From positions 2,294,001-2,358,000 of the forward strand of contig NZ_AP028055.1 in the NCBI RefSeq assembly GCF_040365225.1: 64,000 nt of DNA, written 5' to 3'. Source of the DNA: Bacteroides sedimenti. Its GTDB lineage: Bacteria; Bacteroidota; Bacteroidia; Bacteroidales; Bacteroidaceae. This document shows, piece by piece, positions 37,922 through 46,326 of the stretch. Both the position numbers and the translations under genes were made by a program. The stretch's first letter is position 1. Every line of letters starts with the position of its first letter. The notes under the pieces were generated by a model, which was not told the DNA's origin, did no database searches, and saw only the letters and a program-made list of their open reading frames with translations.

Positions 37922-39316
37922 ATGGATATTCAGACAAAAAAAGAACAAACAAGTCCGGCTTCATCTACTTCGGACTTAATCTATGGGCTCAATGAGCGTC
38001 CACCTCTCAAAGAAACATTATTTGCAGCATTGCAACACTTGTTAGCCATCTTCGTAGGTATCATTACACCTCCTCTTATTATCTGCGAAGCCCTGAGAAC
38101 CGATTTAGCGACAACAGGATTCATGGTTTCAATGGCTCTTTTTGCATCTGGTGTATCCACATTTATTCAATGTAAAAAATTTGGTCCGGTTGGGTGCGGA
38201 CTACTCTGCATACAAGGAACCAGCTTTTCATTTATTGGCCCCATCATTACAGCAGGTCTGCAAGGCGGCCTTCCTCTTGTTTTTGGTGTTTGCATGGCAG
38301 CATCACCCGTTGAAATGATTGTTAGCCGCACCTTTAAATATCTTCGACACATCATCACACCGCTGGTATCGGGAATTGTAGTACTGTTAATCGGACTTAG
38401 CCTGATTAAGGTGGGCGTGGTTTCCTGTGGTGGCGGTTTTGACGCAATGAAGAATGGAACATTCGGAAGCATAGAAAATGTGGGACTAGCCGCTATTGTA
38501 CTGGGAAGCGTGCTATTCTTTAACCGTTGCAACAACAAATATCTTCGGATGAGCTCCATCGTATTAGGACTGGGGTTGGGTTATGGCATCGCCTTTGCAA
38601 TGGGAAAAGTGGATTTCTCGCAAACATTTACCACAGGTTTCTGGTCTATAAATATTCCGATGCCATTTAAATATGGATTGGATTTTAACTTTTCATCTTT
38701 CCTTGCTTTAGGTTTAATCTACTTGATTACAGCCATTGAGGCTACCGGTGATGTAACAGCCAATTCAATGATATCAGGCGAACCGATTGAAGGGGAAACT
38801 TATCTGAAACGCGTATCCGGAGGTGTATTGGCAGACGGGTTCAACTCATGCCTTGCAGGTGTATTCAACTCATTTCCGAACTCCATTTTTGCACAAAACA
38901 ATGGCATCATTCAGCTCACCGGTGTTGCCAGTCGTTATGTAGGATATTACATTGCTGGTATGTTGGTTCTACTTGGCTTGTTCCCGATTGTCGGAACCAT
39001 TTTCTCTCTGATGCCCGCTCCCGTGTTGGGAGGTGCAACCTTACTGATGTTTGGTACAGTGGCCTCAGCAGGTGTAAGAATTATCTCATCACATAAAATA
39101 GACCGTAAAGCAACCCTTGTATTGGCAGTAAGTCTTGCTTTAGGACTTGGAGTAGAGCTAATGCCGGACATTTTGAATCAGGCTCCTCAGTCTATCAAGG
39201 CCATTTTTTCATCGGGCATAACAACAGGCGGACTTACAGCAATTCTTGCCAATGCATTGATCCGTGTTAAAGAGGGAAGTGACGAAAGAAAAGATGAAAG
39301 AGAAATTATAGAATAA
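37922..39316 (+). CDS. NCS2-family xanthine/uric acid permease
   Basis: An inner-membrane nucleobase:cation symporter of the NCS2 (NAT) family, 464 residues with about 12-14 membrane segments. Family signatures are QHLLAIFVG in the first helix, GLLCIQGTSFSFIG in helix 3 and the motif containing EATGDVTANS, where the Glu takes part in base binding. The stop is one base before the ATG of xanthine phosphoribosyltransferase, so the pair forms an import-and-salvage operon like xpt-pbuX of Bacillus but with the order reversed. Xanthine is therefore the most likely substrate. The leader contains a conspicuous hairpin. Confidence 0.9.
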   Translation: MDIQTKKEQTSPASSTSDLIYGLNERPPLKETLFAALQHLLAIFVGIITPPLIICEALRTDLATTGFMVSMALFASGVSTFIQCKKFGPVGCGLLCIQGTSFSFIGPIITAGLQGGLPLVFGVCMAASPVEMIVSRTFKYLRHIITPLVSGIVVLLIGLSLIKVGVVSCGGGFDAMKNGTFGSIENVGLAAIVLGSVLFFNRCNNKYLRMSSIVLGLGLGYGIAFAMGKVDFSQTFTTGFWSINIPMPFKYGLDFNFSSFLALGLIYLITAIEATGDVTANSMISGEPIEGETYLKRVSGGVLADGFNSCLAGVFNSFPNSIFAQNNGIIQLTGVASRYVGYYIAGMLVLLGLFPIVGTIFSLMPAPVLGGATLLMFGTVASAGVRIISSHKIDRKATLVLAVSLALGLGVELMPDILNQAPQSIKAIFSSGITTGGLTAILANALIRVKEGSDERKDEREIIE

Positions 39317-39317
39317 C

Positions 39318-39884
39318 ATGGAAATATTAAAAGAACGTATCCTGCAGGACGGCAAATGTTTTGAAGGTGGAATATTAAAAGTAGACAGCTTTATCAATCA
39401 TCAAATGGATCCCATGCTGATGTATCAGATTGCTGAGGAGTTTGTAACCCGTTTTAAGAATGAAAATATAAACAAGATTGTCACTATTGAGGCAAGTGGA
39501 ATTGCTCCTGCCATTCTGGTTGGCTATGCAATGCAGCTCCCGGTTGTTTTTGTGAAGAAAAAGCAACCAAAAACCATGGAAAACATGCTTACCACCACGG
39601 TGCACTCGTTTACCAAGGACCGCGATTACACCGTTTGTATCAGCAACAATTTCCTGACTTCGGATGACCGCGTGCTTTTCATTGATGATTTTCTGGCAAA
39701 TGGCAATGCAGCCATGGGAATGATAGACCTAATCAATCAGGCCGGAGCAACCCTCAGCGGCATGGGATTTATAATTGAGAAGGCATTTCAGGAAGGTGGA
39801 AAGATTCTTCGCGATAAAGACATCCATGTTGAATCACTTGCCATTATCGAAGATTTATCTAATTGCGAGATAAAAATCCGTTAA
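39318..39884 (+). CDS. xpt: Xanthine phosphoribosyltransferase
   Basis: A cytoplasmic purine-salvage enzyme of 188 residues that makes XMP from xanthine and PRPP. The PRPP-binding loop reads VLFIDDFLANGNA near residues 115-127, the hallmark of Xpt-type type I phosphoribosyltransferases. VTIEASGIAPA near 54-64 and VFVKKKQPKT are further family blocks. Start and stop match the known length of about 190. It is translationally coupled to the permease gene (stop and start one base apart) and is followed by a strong terminator 35 bases on. Confidence 0.94.
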   Translation: MEILKERILQDGKCFEGGILKVDSFINHQMDPMLMYQIAEEFVTRFKNENINKIVTIEASGIAPAILVGYAMQLPVVFVKKKQPKTMENMLTTTVHSFTKDRDYTVCISNNFLTSDDRVLFIDDFLANGNAAMGMIDLINQAGATLSGMGFIIEKAFQEGGKILRDKDIHVESLAIIEDLSNCEIKIR

Positions 39885-39918
39885 TCAGACATCGGATTAC
39901 ACATTATATAAAATATAG

Positions 39919-39957
39919 ACTCCTTTCGGAAGCATTATCCGAAAGGAGTTTTTTTTT
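39919..39957 (+). terminator. Terminator after xpt
   Basis: ACTCCTTTCGG (39919-39929) and CCGAAAGGAGT (39939-39949) form a perfect 11-bp stem followed by nine T. Confidence 0.92.
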
Positions 39958-40000
39958 GCCACACCATTAATCTCATTCCCCATGTTTTTGTTTTAAAAAA

Positions 40001-40110
40001 GTCGCGCAGTCACGCAAGTCACGCACTTCCGATTTAACACACTCATATCATGCACATTACAGGTACGAATCTTCTGCGTAAGCAGTGCGTGACTTCCATA
40101 AAGTCGCGCA
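40001..40110. repeat. GTCACGCA-type inverted repeat, copy B1
   Basis: AAGTCACGCAC at 40016-40026 is the exact reverse complement of GTGCGTGACTT at 40085-40095. GTCGCGCA occurs at 40001-40008 and again at 40103-40110, just outside the two arms. The composition matches copy A at 5949-6033. Confidence 0.75.
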
Positions 40111-40201
40111 CTCCCGTACCGACCGATAATCAATTTTTGTTACAAAACAAAACACCACTATATGCACATGTTTATCAATAGCTTAAATTTAATTTTAACG
40201 A

Positions 40202-40232
40202 TTTGAACTTAATAATAATGCTTATATCTTTG
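40202..40232 (+). promoter_or_regulatory. Consensus promoter ahead of array B
   Basis: TTTG (40202-40205), 19 bases, then TATCTTTG (40225-40232) match both Bacteroidetes promoter elements at the ideal spacing. Transcription would begin at about 40236, one base before the first repeat unit. No reading frame follows, so the product would be a non-coding RNA built of the repeats. Confidence 0.65.
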
Positions 40233-40236
40233 TCTT

Positions 40237-40328
40237 TACATCCGGGTGTACAGGCAGGGTACATCCGGGTGGAGCACTATGGTACACCCGGGTGTAGGAG
40301 GATGGTTGACCCGGATGAGTAGAAAAAA
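40237..40328. repeat. Tandem 23-bp CCGGGTG array B, four units
   Basis: CCGGGTG starts at 40242, 40265 and 40288, and the variant CCGGATG at 40311, each 23 bases apart. The third unit contains the perfect 14-base palindrome TACACCCGGGTGTA. Unit number, period and core are the same as in array A at 6177-6268, while the variable parts differ. Confidence 0.85.
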
Positions 40329-40566
40329 ACTTCAATGAATCTTCAATAACATATGTGGGCAACATGCTAAAATTCGACAACAAGCATCTGAAAACTGATA
40401 GGACTTCTATTTTTTAAGGGCAAATGCCGCGCATATTCCGGAGAAGAATCAAGCTAAAAGAAAAATATTAAAGCCATTTATCATTAGAATTAATACACGC
40501 CCAGATTTATAGCACTATAATTCAATAGGTTAAACAAGTAATAGGAGATATCTTAGCCATTGACAA

Positions 40567-40683
40567 GTGCGTGACTTCTGCGTGAGATATGAAAATATAA
40601 AACAAAAGTCACGCACCCACAATCAACTGATTCAGTGCATATTACACCCATTCTGCGTGACTTGCGCGACTTGCGTGACTTTT
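40567..40683. repeat. GTCACGCA-type hairpin cluster, copy B2
   Basis: GTGCGTGACTT (40567-40577) pairs perfectly with AAGTCACGCAC (40606-40616). Alternatively AAAAGTCACGCA (40604-40615) pairs with TGCGTGACTTTT (40672-40683) over 12 bases. Two more TGCGTGACTT/TGCGCGACTT copies lie between, so competing structures are possible. Confidence 0.75.
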
Positions 40684-40793
40684 CAAATTAATTTCATAGG
40701 GAACTTGAGTTAGCAGACAATGATTCGGTTCTGAAATACATTTAATGATTGCAGTAAACGAGCGACAGAAAGACGAAATTTATCCTACAATAG

Positions 40794-40840
40794 AAAACCC
40801 TGATAATAACCAAACGTAAGTTGTTTATTATCAGGGTTTT
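40794..40840 (-). terminator. Terminator of ssrA
   Basis: AAAACCCTGATAATAA (40794-40809) and TTATTATCAGGGTTTT (40825-40840) are perfect 16-base arms with a 15-base loop, directly after the 3' end of tmRNA. Confidence 0.9.
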
Positions 40841-40851
40841 GCCAAAATAAG

Positions 40852-41245
40852 TGGAGCTGGAGGGAATCGAACCCTCGTCCAAACGAGGAAATCATAAGCT
40901 TTCTACATGCTTATCTTCGCCTAGGTTTTCGAATATAGCAGGACCGAAGCCACCAAACTATACCTTAGTCTCTTAATTTTCGCAAGAGCCACGAGACTGG
41001 ACTCAAACTATTTCCGATATAACTGCACCACTAAACCGGAACGCTTCGGAACAACAGCAACCGAGTGATGTCTCGTCTCCGCACCTAGTGCAGAGATTAA
41101 GCTAATCTACTATGATTCGATTAAGCAGCAAGAGCGTAATTATTTTCGCCAGATAAAATTTTGATAACTGAGATTAAAGTGCAAATCACCGACGCACTGC
41201 ATGCTTACATACCATTTCTGCCCGCTGTCAAATCCAGTCAACCCC
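40852..41245 (-). ncRNA. ssrA: Transfer-messenger RNA (tmRNA)
   Basis: The RNA rescues stalled ribosomes and tags their products for proteolysis. The minus-strand 5' end GGGGTTG (41239-41245) pairs with the 3' strand CAGCTCC (40853-40859) to form the acceptor stem. The T arm contains GGGTTCGATTCCC. The resume codon GGC and tag frame lie at 41121-41150 and encode GENNYALAA followed by TAA, the tag typical of Bacteroides. The terminal CCA is not encoded (the genome reads ACTT there) and must be added afterwards. Overlapping plus-strand reading frames are antisense artefacts. Confidence 0.95.
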
Positions 41246-41572
41246 TTATTTTAATAGGTTGTTTTGTAATCAGAAGAATGCAACCTTTTCAGAGCAATAA
41301 ATACATCAGAAACAGGAAGCACTTTTTAAAGCACCTCATGGCTGCTTTCTCCGATACAAAGATACTAATTATTTGTTTGAATTGTAACCTGATACTCTAT
41401 TATTTTATGAAAGATTATCAGTTATTCTGCATTTTCACACGAACAGAAATTTTATCTCCTTATAAGATTAAACTCCCTCTAATTCCGTTTAGAACTTCTA
41501 AAGTTTCTCAAAAAAAGAATGAAACACTAAGGGCCCGGACCGGTTTGTTGATTTATACAAAATAAACGAGCC
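41246..41572. other. 327-base gap upstream of ssrA
   Basis: It should contain the ssrA promoter on the minus strand. TATTAAAAT about 5 bases before the RNA start resembles a general -10 box, but no good -33 match was found. A plus-strand reading frame running through here begins inside tmRNA and is unlikely to be real. Confidence 0.4.
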
Positions 41573-42763
41573 TTACTTTTCCGAATACCCCGCTAAATTA
41601 TAACAAACAGGAGTTGTACTATTTCCCACACGGTAAATGCCAAACTTAAAGTAATAACCATCATCATCATTACGGCCAATCAGAATCTGCTTGTTATCAA
41701 CCAGATGAGAAGATATATCTTTTCCTTTCTCTGAATACTTCATCTGTACATCCAACTTTCCGGGTTTCAATATATTCTCACTTTCTTTTCCATACACCGT
41801 CCAGTCAATTTTCACCTTAAATGTAATCCAGCAATCTTTCGGAAAATCCTCAAAAGACATTTTATAGGCAATAGTTGAAGCCTTATAGTTAGATGTTACC
41901 GGCTTCATTACCTGCTGTTTTTCAGGGTTGGCATTGCAACGGTCTGTTTTATCAGAAAGCCATTTCCTATCCGAATTGGCTTTTATATAAAACCATCCGC
42001 CCGAGAATCCAAAAGCCAAAGGAGGATAACCACCTTGTTCTACCACCCACCCATTAGGCTTTCCTGCTTTATAAACAACGTTTCCATTCTTATCTTTCTT
42101 TTCAACCTTATCATAAGCAATGTCTTTCTTGAAAATCATCCGATTATCTAAATCCAGAAACTCTTCCACACTCAGCTTCCTAACATCTCCTTGCGGTGTA
42201 GATACCAAAGTGCGGGTTGGCATGCCGTGCCACTGAGCAAATATTGTACTAACATCCTTACTTAATGAAGATGGTATATAAACAGAAAATTCATAAGTCC
42301 GTGAAGAACCCTGAGGACAACTACCTTTTCCATGATGATATACTGTTTTCATTTTCTGGGCATTGACGTATTCATTTGCAGACAAACCCCTGAAATCGGC
42401 AGAAGTTGCATAACAATAAGACAACTCGGCACGCCCTTTTGTCTCGCCTTTTGCATAACCTTCCAAAGTATTATCACCTTCTTTCAATTCAAAACGATAA
42501 GAGGGCTTTCCTTTAAAAGGAAGAGAATAATCATGTTGAACGGAGTGTGGTTTATTAGTACCCACAGCCACCCAGCAACCATCAATAATCTGGTTCGTTT
42601 TAGCCGAATCTGCCTGAACATTAACACGTCCTTTCAACGGTACCAAACCATTTCGGGGAGCTTCCTTAGAGCGTTGTTGCTGCTGTCTTTCAGCCGCTCC
42701 TGCTTGAAAAGTAATTAAAACCAAAGCAACCGAGCAAAAATAAAGTTTTATGTCTTTCATCAT
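41573..42763 (-). CDS. Heparin lyase I (PL13)
   Basis: A secreted polysaccharide lyase of 396 residues, strongly resembling heparinase I of Pedobacter heparinus over its whole length. It cleaves heparin and highly sulfated heparan sulfate by beta-elimination. The signal peptide ends near residue 23 (AGAAE). The jelly-roll domain contains RVNVQADSAK near 46, the Cys region GSCPQGSSR (Cys149), AQWHG with the conserved His179, and near the C-terminus GRNDDDGYYFKFGIYRVG with the conserved Tyr. It stands alone: no SusC/SusD, sulfatase or unsaturated glucuronyl hydrolase gene is adjacent. A heparinase II/III-type gene lies 6 kb away on the same strand. Confidence 0.92.
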   Translation of the reverse strand: MMKDIKLYFCSVALVLITFQAGAAERQQQQRSKEAPRNGLVPLKGRVNVQADSAKTNQIIDGCWVAVGTNKPHSVQHDYSLPFKGKPSYRFELKEGDNTLEGYAKGETKGRAELSYCYATSADFRGLSANEYVNAQKMKTVYHHGKGSCPQGSSRTYEFSVYIPSSLSKDVSTIFAQWHGMPTRTLVSTPQGDVRKLSVEEFLDLDNRMIFKKDIAYDKVEKKDKNGNVVYKAGKPNGWVVEQGGYPPLAFGFSGGWFYIKANSDRKWLSDKTDRCNANPEKQQVMKPVTSNYKASTIAYKMSFEDFPKDCWITFKVKIDWTVYGKESENILKPGKLDVQMKYSEKGKDISSHLVDNKQILIGRNDDDGYYFKFGIYRVGNSTTPVCYNLAGYSEK

Positions 42764-43013
42764 ACTAAATTATTAAATGTTGAATAAATGAGTAAATCAG
42801 GCTTTTATAATTTATTGCTAAAGTACGACTTATAATTTTTAGATTAAGATGGCATTGTTTAAACCTTGTTTGATTATGATTCGCATATAGCATTTGTGTT
42901 GAGTATTCTATTAAAGATGTTCAGGTGCTAATTTGAGATCTTAATATCTGATAAACTATTAATCATTTAAGTGATTGTAACAAAGGTTACAAGCTACAAC
43001 AAAAGAAGATATC

Positions 43014-43021
43014 TATCTTTG
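43014..43021 (+). promoter_or_regulatory. -7 box of ferredoxin-like gene
   Basis: TATCTTTG matches the consensus exactly, 26 bases before the ATG at 43048. The -33 element is not clear. The rest of the 284-base divergent gap shows nothing recognisable for the heparin lyase gene. Confidence 0.55.
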
Positions 43022-43047
43022 CATCATCATTCAAAAAAGAGCAAAGT

Positions 43048-43920
43048 ATGAAACGAACTGTGATAAAAATAGACGAAGAATTGTGCAACGGATGTGGCAG
43101 ATGCGTAGAAGGCTGTCACGAAGGGGCCCTCCAACTGATTAACGGAAAAGCGGTTATGGTGAGTGAACTGTACTGTGACGGACTGGGTGCCTGTATTGGC
43201 GATTGCCCAGAAGGAGCCATAGAGCTGGAAGAGCGTGAGGCAGAGCCTTACAGTGAAGTGGCGGTTATGGAACGGATTTCGCCAAAAGGAGAAAGAGTTA
43301 TCCTTGCTCACCTGAAACACCTGAAAGAACATGGTGAAACCGAATTACTAAAGCAGGGAGTGGAATACCTGAAAAGAAACAATATTGCTATTGACCTCTC
43401 TTCTATCCACGGACAGAAAACTGCAGGTGCAGCATTCAGCGGCTGTCCAGGCTCAATGGCACGTGCATTAAAACCCGATTTCAAAGCCACCCCTATTGTA
43501 GGAATGGCTCAGGAGGAGGTTACATCCATGGCTCAACCTTCCGAACTTCGTCAATGGCCGGTACAGCTTCATCTGCTGAATCCACAAGCCGGATACTTTC
43601 AGGGTGCTAATGTGTTGCTAGCAGCAGACTGTTCATCCTTTACCGCTGGGAATTTCCACAGTAGGTTCCTTAAAGGAAAGATTCTGGCCATCGCATGCCC
43701 TAAATTAGATAGTGGTACGGACTCGTACATCGAAAAAATCCGTGTGATGATTGATGAATCTCAGATAGATACGCTTACCGTACTGATAATGGAAGTACCT
43801 TGCTGCGGCGGGCTTTTGCAAATGGCTAAAATGGCAAGGGAGGAAGCATCAAGGCACATCCCGATAAAATGCATAGTCCTTAACCTGGAAGGAGAAATAA
43901 AAAGTGAAGTCTGGCTGTAA
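43048..43920 (+). CDS. Ferredoxin-domain protein of unknown role
   Basis: A cytoplasmic protein of 290 residues. The first 60 residues form a bacterial-type ferredoxin domain. The first cluster motif is complete (Cys13, Cys16, Cys19, Cys23). The second reads YCDGLGACIGDCP with Cys43, Cys49 and Cys53, and Leu replaces the expected second Cys. The remaining 230 residues show no domain I can name; two further Cys clusters, FSGCPGS near 144 and PCCGG near 254, could bind metal. Similar proteins occur in many anaerobes and are annotated only as 4Fe-4S binding proteins. It probably moves electrons in some redox reaction. It has its own promoter and no operon partner. Confidence 0.75.
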   Translation: MKRTVIKIDEELCNGCGRCVEGCHEGALQLINGKAVMVSELYCDGLGACIGDCPEGAIELEEREAEPYSEVAVMERISPKGERVILAHLKHLKEHGETELLKQGVEYLKRNNIAIDLSSIHGQKTAGAAFSGCPGSMARALKPDFKATPIVGMAQEEVTSMAQPSELRQWPVQLHLLNPQAGYFQGANVLLAADCSSFTAGNFHSRFLKGKILAIACPKLDSGTDSYIEKIRVMIDESQIDTLTVLIMEVPCCGGLLQMAKMAREEASRHIPIKCIVLNLEGEIKSEVWL

Positions 43921-44034
43921 ACCAGACTTTTTTTTATTAAATAAACCTATATGAACTAATCTTAAATATGTACCTGAAGCTCCTACTAAACAGAAGTTAT
44001 TGCGCATGTTAGTACATTTTGTTGTTTTTTTGAT

Positions 44035-44042
44035 TATTTTTG
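44035..44042 (+). promoter_or_regulatory. -7 box of nucleobase transport operon
   Basis: TATTTTTG fits TAnnTTTG and lies 11 bases before the ATG at 44054. This supports that start over the in-frame ATG at 44000. Confidence 0.45.
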
Positions 44043-44053
44043 CAGCAAAAAAC

Positions 44054-44761
44054 ATGAAACGCAAGAATTTACTCTTAATTGCTCTTTTAGGAGCGTGCCA
44101 ATTTATAGCGGCACAGAATCTTCAGTTACATTATGACTTTAGACATGCACTGCATAGTAACGTTGCTCCAAAGAACTATATTACTTCTACCTTTGAGATG
44201 TTTAAACCTGACCAATGGGGATCTACTTTCTTGTTTGTAGATATGGATTATAACCAAAGTAAAGGGAATGTAGGAACTGCATATTGGGAAATTGCACGCG
44301 ATTTTAAGATTGGTAAATGCCCTATCATGCCTCATATTGAATATAATGGCGGTGTAGGAAACGCAGAAGGCTTTGGATTCTCTATTGCCAATGCTTACCT
44401 GGTAGGTGCTTCTTATCCTTTCAGCGTTGGTAAAGCAAACTTCAGTACTTACATTGCTTACAAATACAATGCATTTAAAAAGACAAGTAATGATGTGCAA
44501 TGGACCGGAACATGGGGCATCCCAGCATTAGACGGTAAAATGACTTTCTCTGGATTCATTGATGTATGGACAGAAAACAAAGACCGTTCAGGTATTGAAT
44601 CAGGCAAAAAGGTTATTTTGCTTACAGAACCTCAGATTTGGTACAATGTCAATTCTAAATTATCAGTCGGTTCAGAGATTGAAATCAGCAACAATTTCTA
44701 TACTGCATACAAGAACAAGATGTACATTTGCCCAACTGTTGCTGCAAAATGGAATTTTTAA
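44054..44761 (+). CDS. DUF5020/Tsx-like outer-membrane channel protein
   Basis: An outer-membrane beta-barrel protein of 235 residues when started at ATG 44054, where a clean signal peptide ends in QFIAAQ. An upstream ATG at 44000 would add 18 residues before the signal and lies upstream of a -7 box. The body alternates short aromatic-rich strands and ends in KWNF, as barrel proteins do. It belongs to the family called DUF5020, related to the nucleoside-specific channel Tsx. A purine permease gene begins 18 bases downstream, so the two probably move nucleobases or nucleosides across the outer and inner membranes in turn. Confidence 0.78.
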   Translation: MKRKNLLLIALLGACQFIAAQNLQLHYDFRHALHSNVAPKNYITSTFEMFKPDQWGSTFLFVDMDYNQSKGNVGTAYWEIARDFKIGKCPIMPHIEYNGGVGNAEGFGFSIANAYLVGASYPFSVGKANFSTYIAYKYNAFKKTSNDVQWTGTWGIPALDGKMTFSGFIDVWTENKDRSGIESGKKVILLTEPQIWYNVNSKLSVGSEIEISNNFYTAYKNKMYICPTVAAKWNF

Positions 44762-44779
44762 ATAAAATATAGATAATCG

Positions 44780-46090
44780 ATGATTGAAAAATTATTTAAA
44801 CTAAAGGAAAACAAGACAAATGTCAGCACTGAACTCGTAGCGGGAGTTATTACATTCCTGGCGATGTCATATATCCTGATTGTTAACCCCAACATCATGG
44901 GTGAAACCGGAATGGATAAACATGCATTGTTCACTGCAACAGCTGTATCGGCTATTTTGGGAACTCTTTTCATGGCATTTATTCCAAATCTGCCAATTGC
45001 TCAGGCATCGGGAATGGGTCTTAACAATTTCTTTGCCTTTACTGTGGTACTGACCATGGGATATAGTTGGCAAATGGCTCTGACTGCGGTATTTATTGAA
45101 GGCCTGATCTTCATTTTGCTGACCTTCTTCAACATCCGCGAACTGATTGTAAAAAGTGTACCCAAAACGCTGAAAGATGCAATACCAGTGGGTATAGGTC
45201 TCTTTATCACATTAATCGGGATGAAAAATGCAGGCATTATTGTTAGCAATCCTCATACACTGGTTGCAATGGGTGATTTTTCTAACCACAATGTATGGAT
45301 TGCTTTGATTGGTTTGATTATAACCGGCGCACTGTTTGCAAAGAACGTACACGGTTCCATTTTGATTGGTATCGTTGTAGCAACTGTTTGCGGAATATTT
45401 TTAGGAGAGGTGCATGCACCCGAAAATGGCATTTTCTCAATGCCTCCGTCTATCGCTCCCATATTCTGCCAGTTTGAATGGCAACATGTATTCTCACTGG
45501 ACATGCTGATTGTTGTTTTCACCTTCTTGTTTGTGAATCTTTTCGACACAGTGGGAACATTGATCGGTGTTGCTTCAAAAGCGGGATTCATTGATGAACA
45601 AGGAAACTTCCCTCAGGTTAAGAAAGCACTTTTTGCTGATGCATTGGGTACTACATTCGGAGCAATCCTTGGCACCAGCACTGTAACATCATACGTTGAA
45701 AGTTGCGCAGGTGTGGCATCAGGTGGTAGAACCGGCCTTACAGCTGTCAGCACTGCGTTTATGTTCATCATTGCCCTCTTCCTGTCTCCATTGTTCCTGA
45801 TGGTACCAGCTTCGGCAACAGCACCGGCATTAATCATTGTGGGTCTGTTTATGATCTCTTCTATCGTTAAAATCAATTTCGACGATATGACAGAATCTCT
45901 ACCGGCCTTCCTGACCATCATCATGATGCCTTTCTGTTACAGCATTGCTCAAGGTATCGTATTTGGATTCCTGAGCTATTCACTGCTAAAAGTCTGCACC
46001 GGACAAGCAAAGAAAGTATCTTATACTGTATTTGTAATCTCAGCCTTGTTCATGATAAAAATGGTAATGGATGCTATGCATGTTATATAA
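44780..46090 (+). CDS. AzgA-type guanine/hypoxanthine permease
   Basis: An inner-membrane purine permease of the NCS2/AzgA family, 436 residues with about 12 helices. Family landmarks are VAGVITFLAMSYIL near 20-33, IAQASGMGLNNFFAF near 73-87, DTVGTLIGVA near 258 and GTSTVTSYVESCAGVASGGRTG near 294-315, which lines the binding site. E. coli members transport guanine and hypoxanthine or adenine; which base is used here is not readable. It is co-transcribed with the Tsx-like channel gene and ended by a clear terminator. Confidence 0.9.
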   Translation: MIEKLFKLKENKTNVSTELVAGVITFLAMSYILIVNPNIMGETGMDKHALFTATAVSAILGTLFMAFIPNLPIAQASGMGLNNFFAFTVVLTMGYSWQMALTAVFIEGLIFILLTFFNIRELIVKSVPKTLKDAIPVGIGLFITLIGMKNAGIIVSNPHTLVAMGDFSNHNVWIALIGLIITGALFAKNVHGSILIGIVVATVCGIFLGEVHAPENGIFSMPPSIAPIFCQFEWQHVFSLDMLIVVFTFLFVNLFDTVGTLIGVASKAGFIDEQGNFPQVKKALFADALGTTFGAILGTSTVTSYVESCAGVASGGRTGLTAVSTAFMFIIALFLSPLFLMVPASATAPALIIVGLFMISSIVKINFDDMTESLPAFLTIIMMPFCYSIAQGIVFGFLSYSLLKVCTGQAKKVSYTVFVISALFMIKMVMDAMHVI

Positions 46091-46115
46091 ATTACAACAG
46101 TAATATCACTACTAT

Positions 46116-46151
46116 AAAAAAAGCGGGAAAGAGTATTCTTCCCGCTTTTTC
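46116..46151 (+). terminator. Terminator after purine permease gene
   Basis: AAGCGGGAA (46121-46129) and TTCCCGCTT (46139-46147) form a 9-bp stem with a 9-base loop, followed by a T-rich tail. A-runs on the left extend the stem. Confidence 0.88.
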
Positions 46152-46326
46152 TTGTTTATACCGATTCATATTTTATGAATTCAAACAAATAAATTGCTAT
46201 TCCCAAAATCACCGCAGAAGACATAAGCCTACCAACTGTGAAAATATTATAACCAGATGGTTCTTTATCAGCGAGTAGCTTATAACAGAAAAGTCTAACA
46301 TAAGCTTCCTAGACCTCATACAAGAA

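Larger units (their letters stand above)
39958..40851. other. Gene-free, repeat-rich region
   Basis: Between the xpt terminator and tmRNA no credible gene is present. In order it holds a GTCACGCA-type inverted repeat, a consensus promoter, a four-unit CCGGGTG array, about 240 bases without visible structure, a second GTCACGCA-type hairpin cluster and the ssrA terminator. Confidence 0.8.

Noticed and set aside
41161..41565. 134-codon plus-strand reading frame
   Set aside because: Its first part is antisense to tmRNA, whose ends, tag frame and terminator are all clear. The translation shows no recognisable domain and no start signal.
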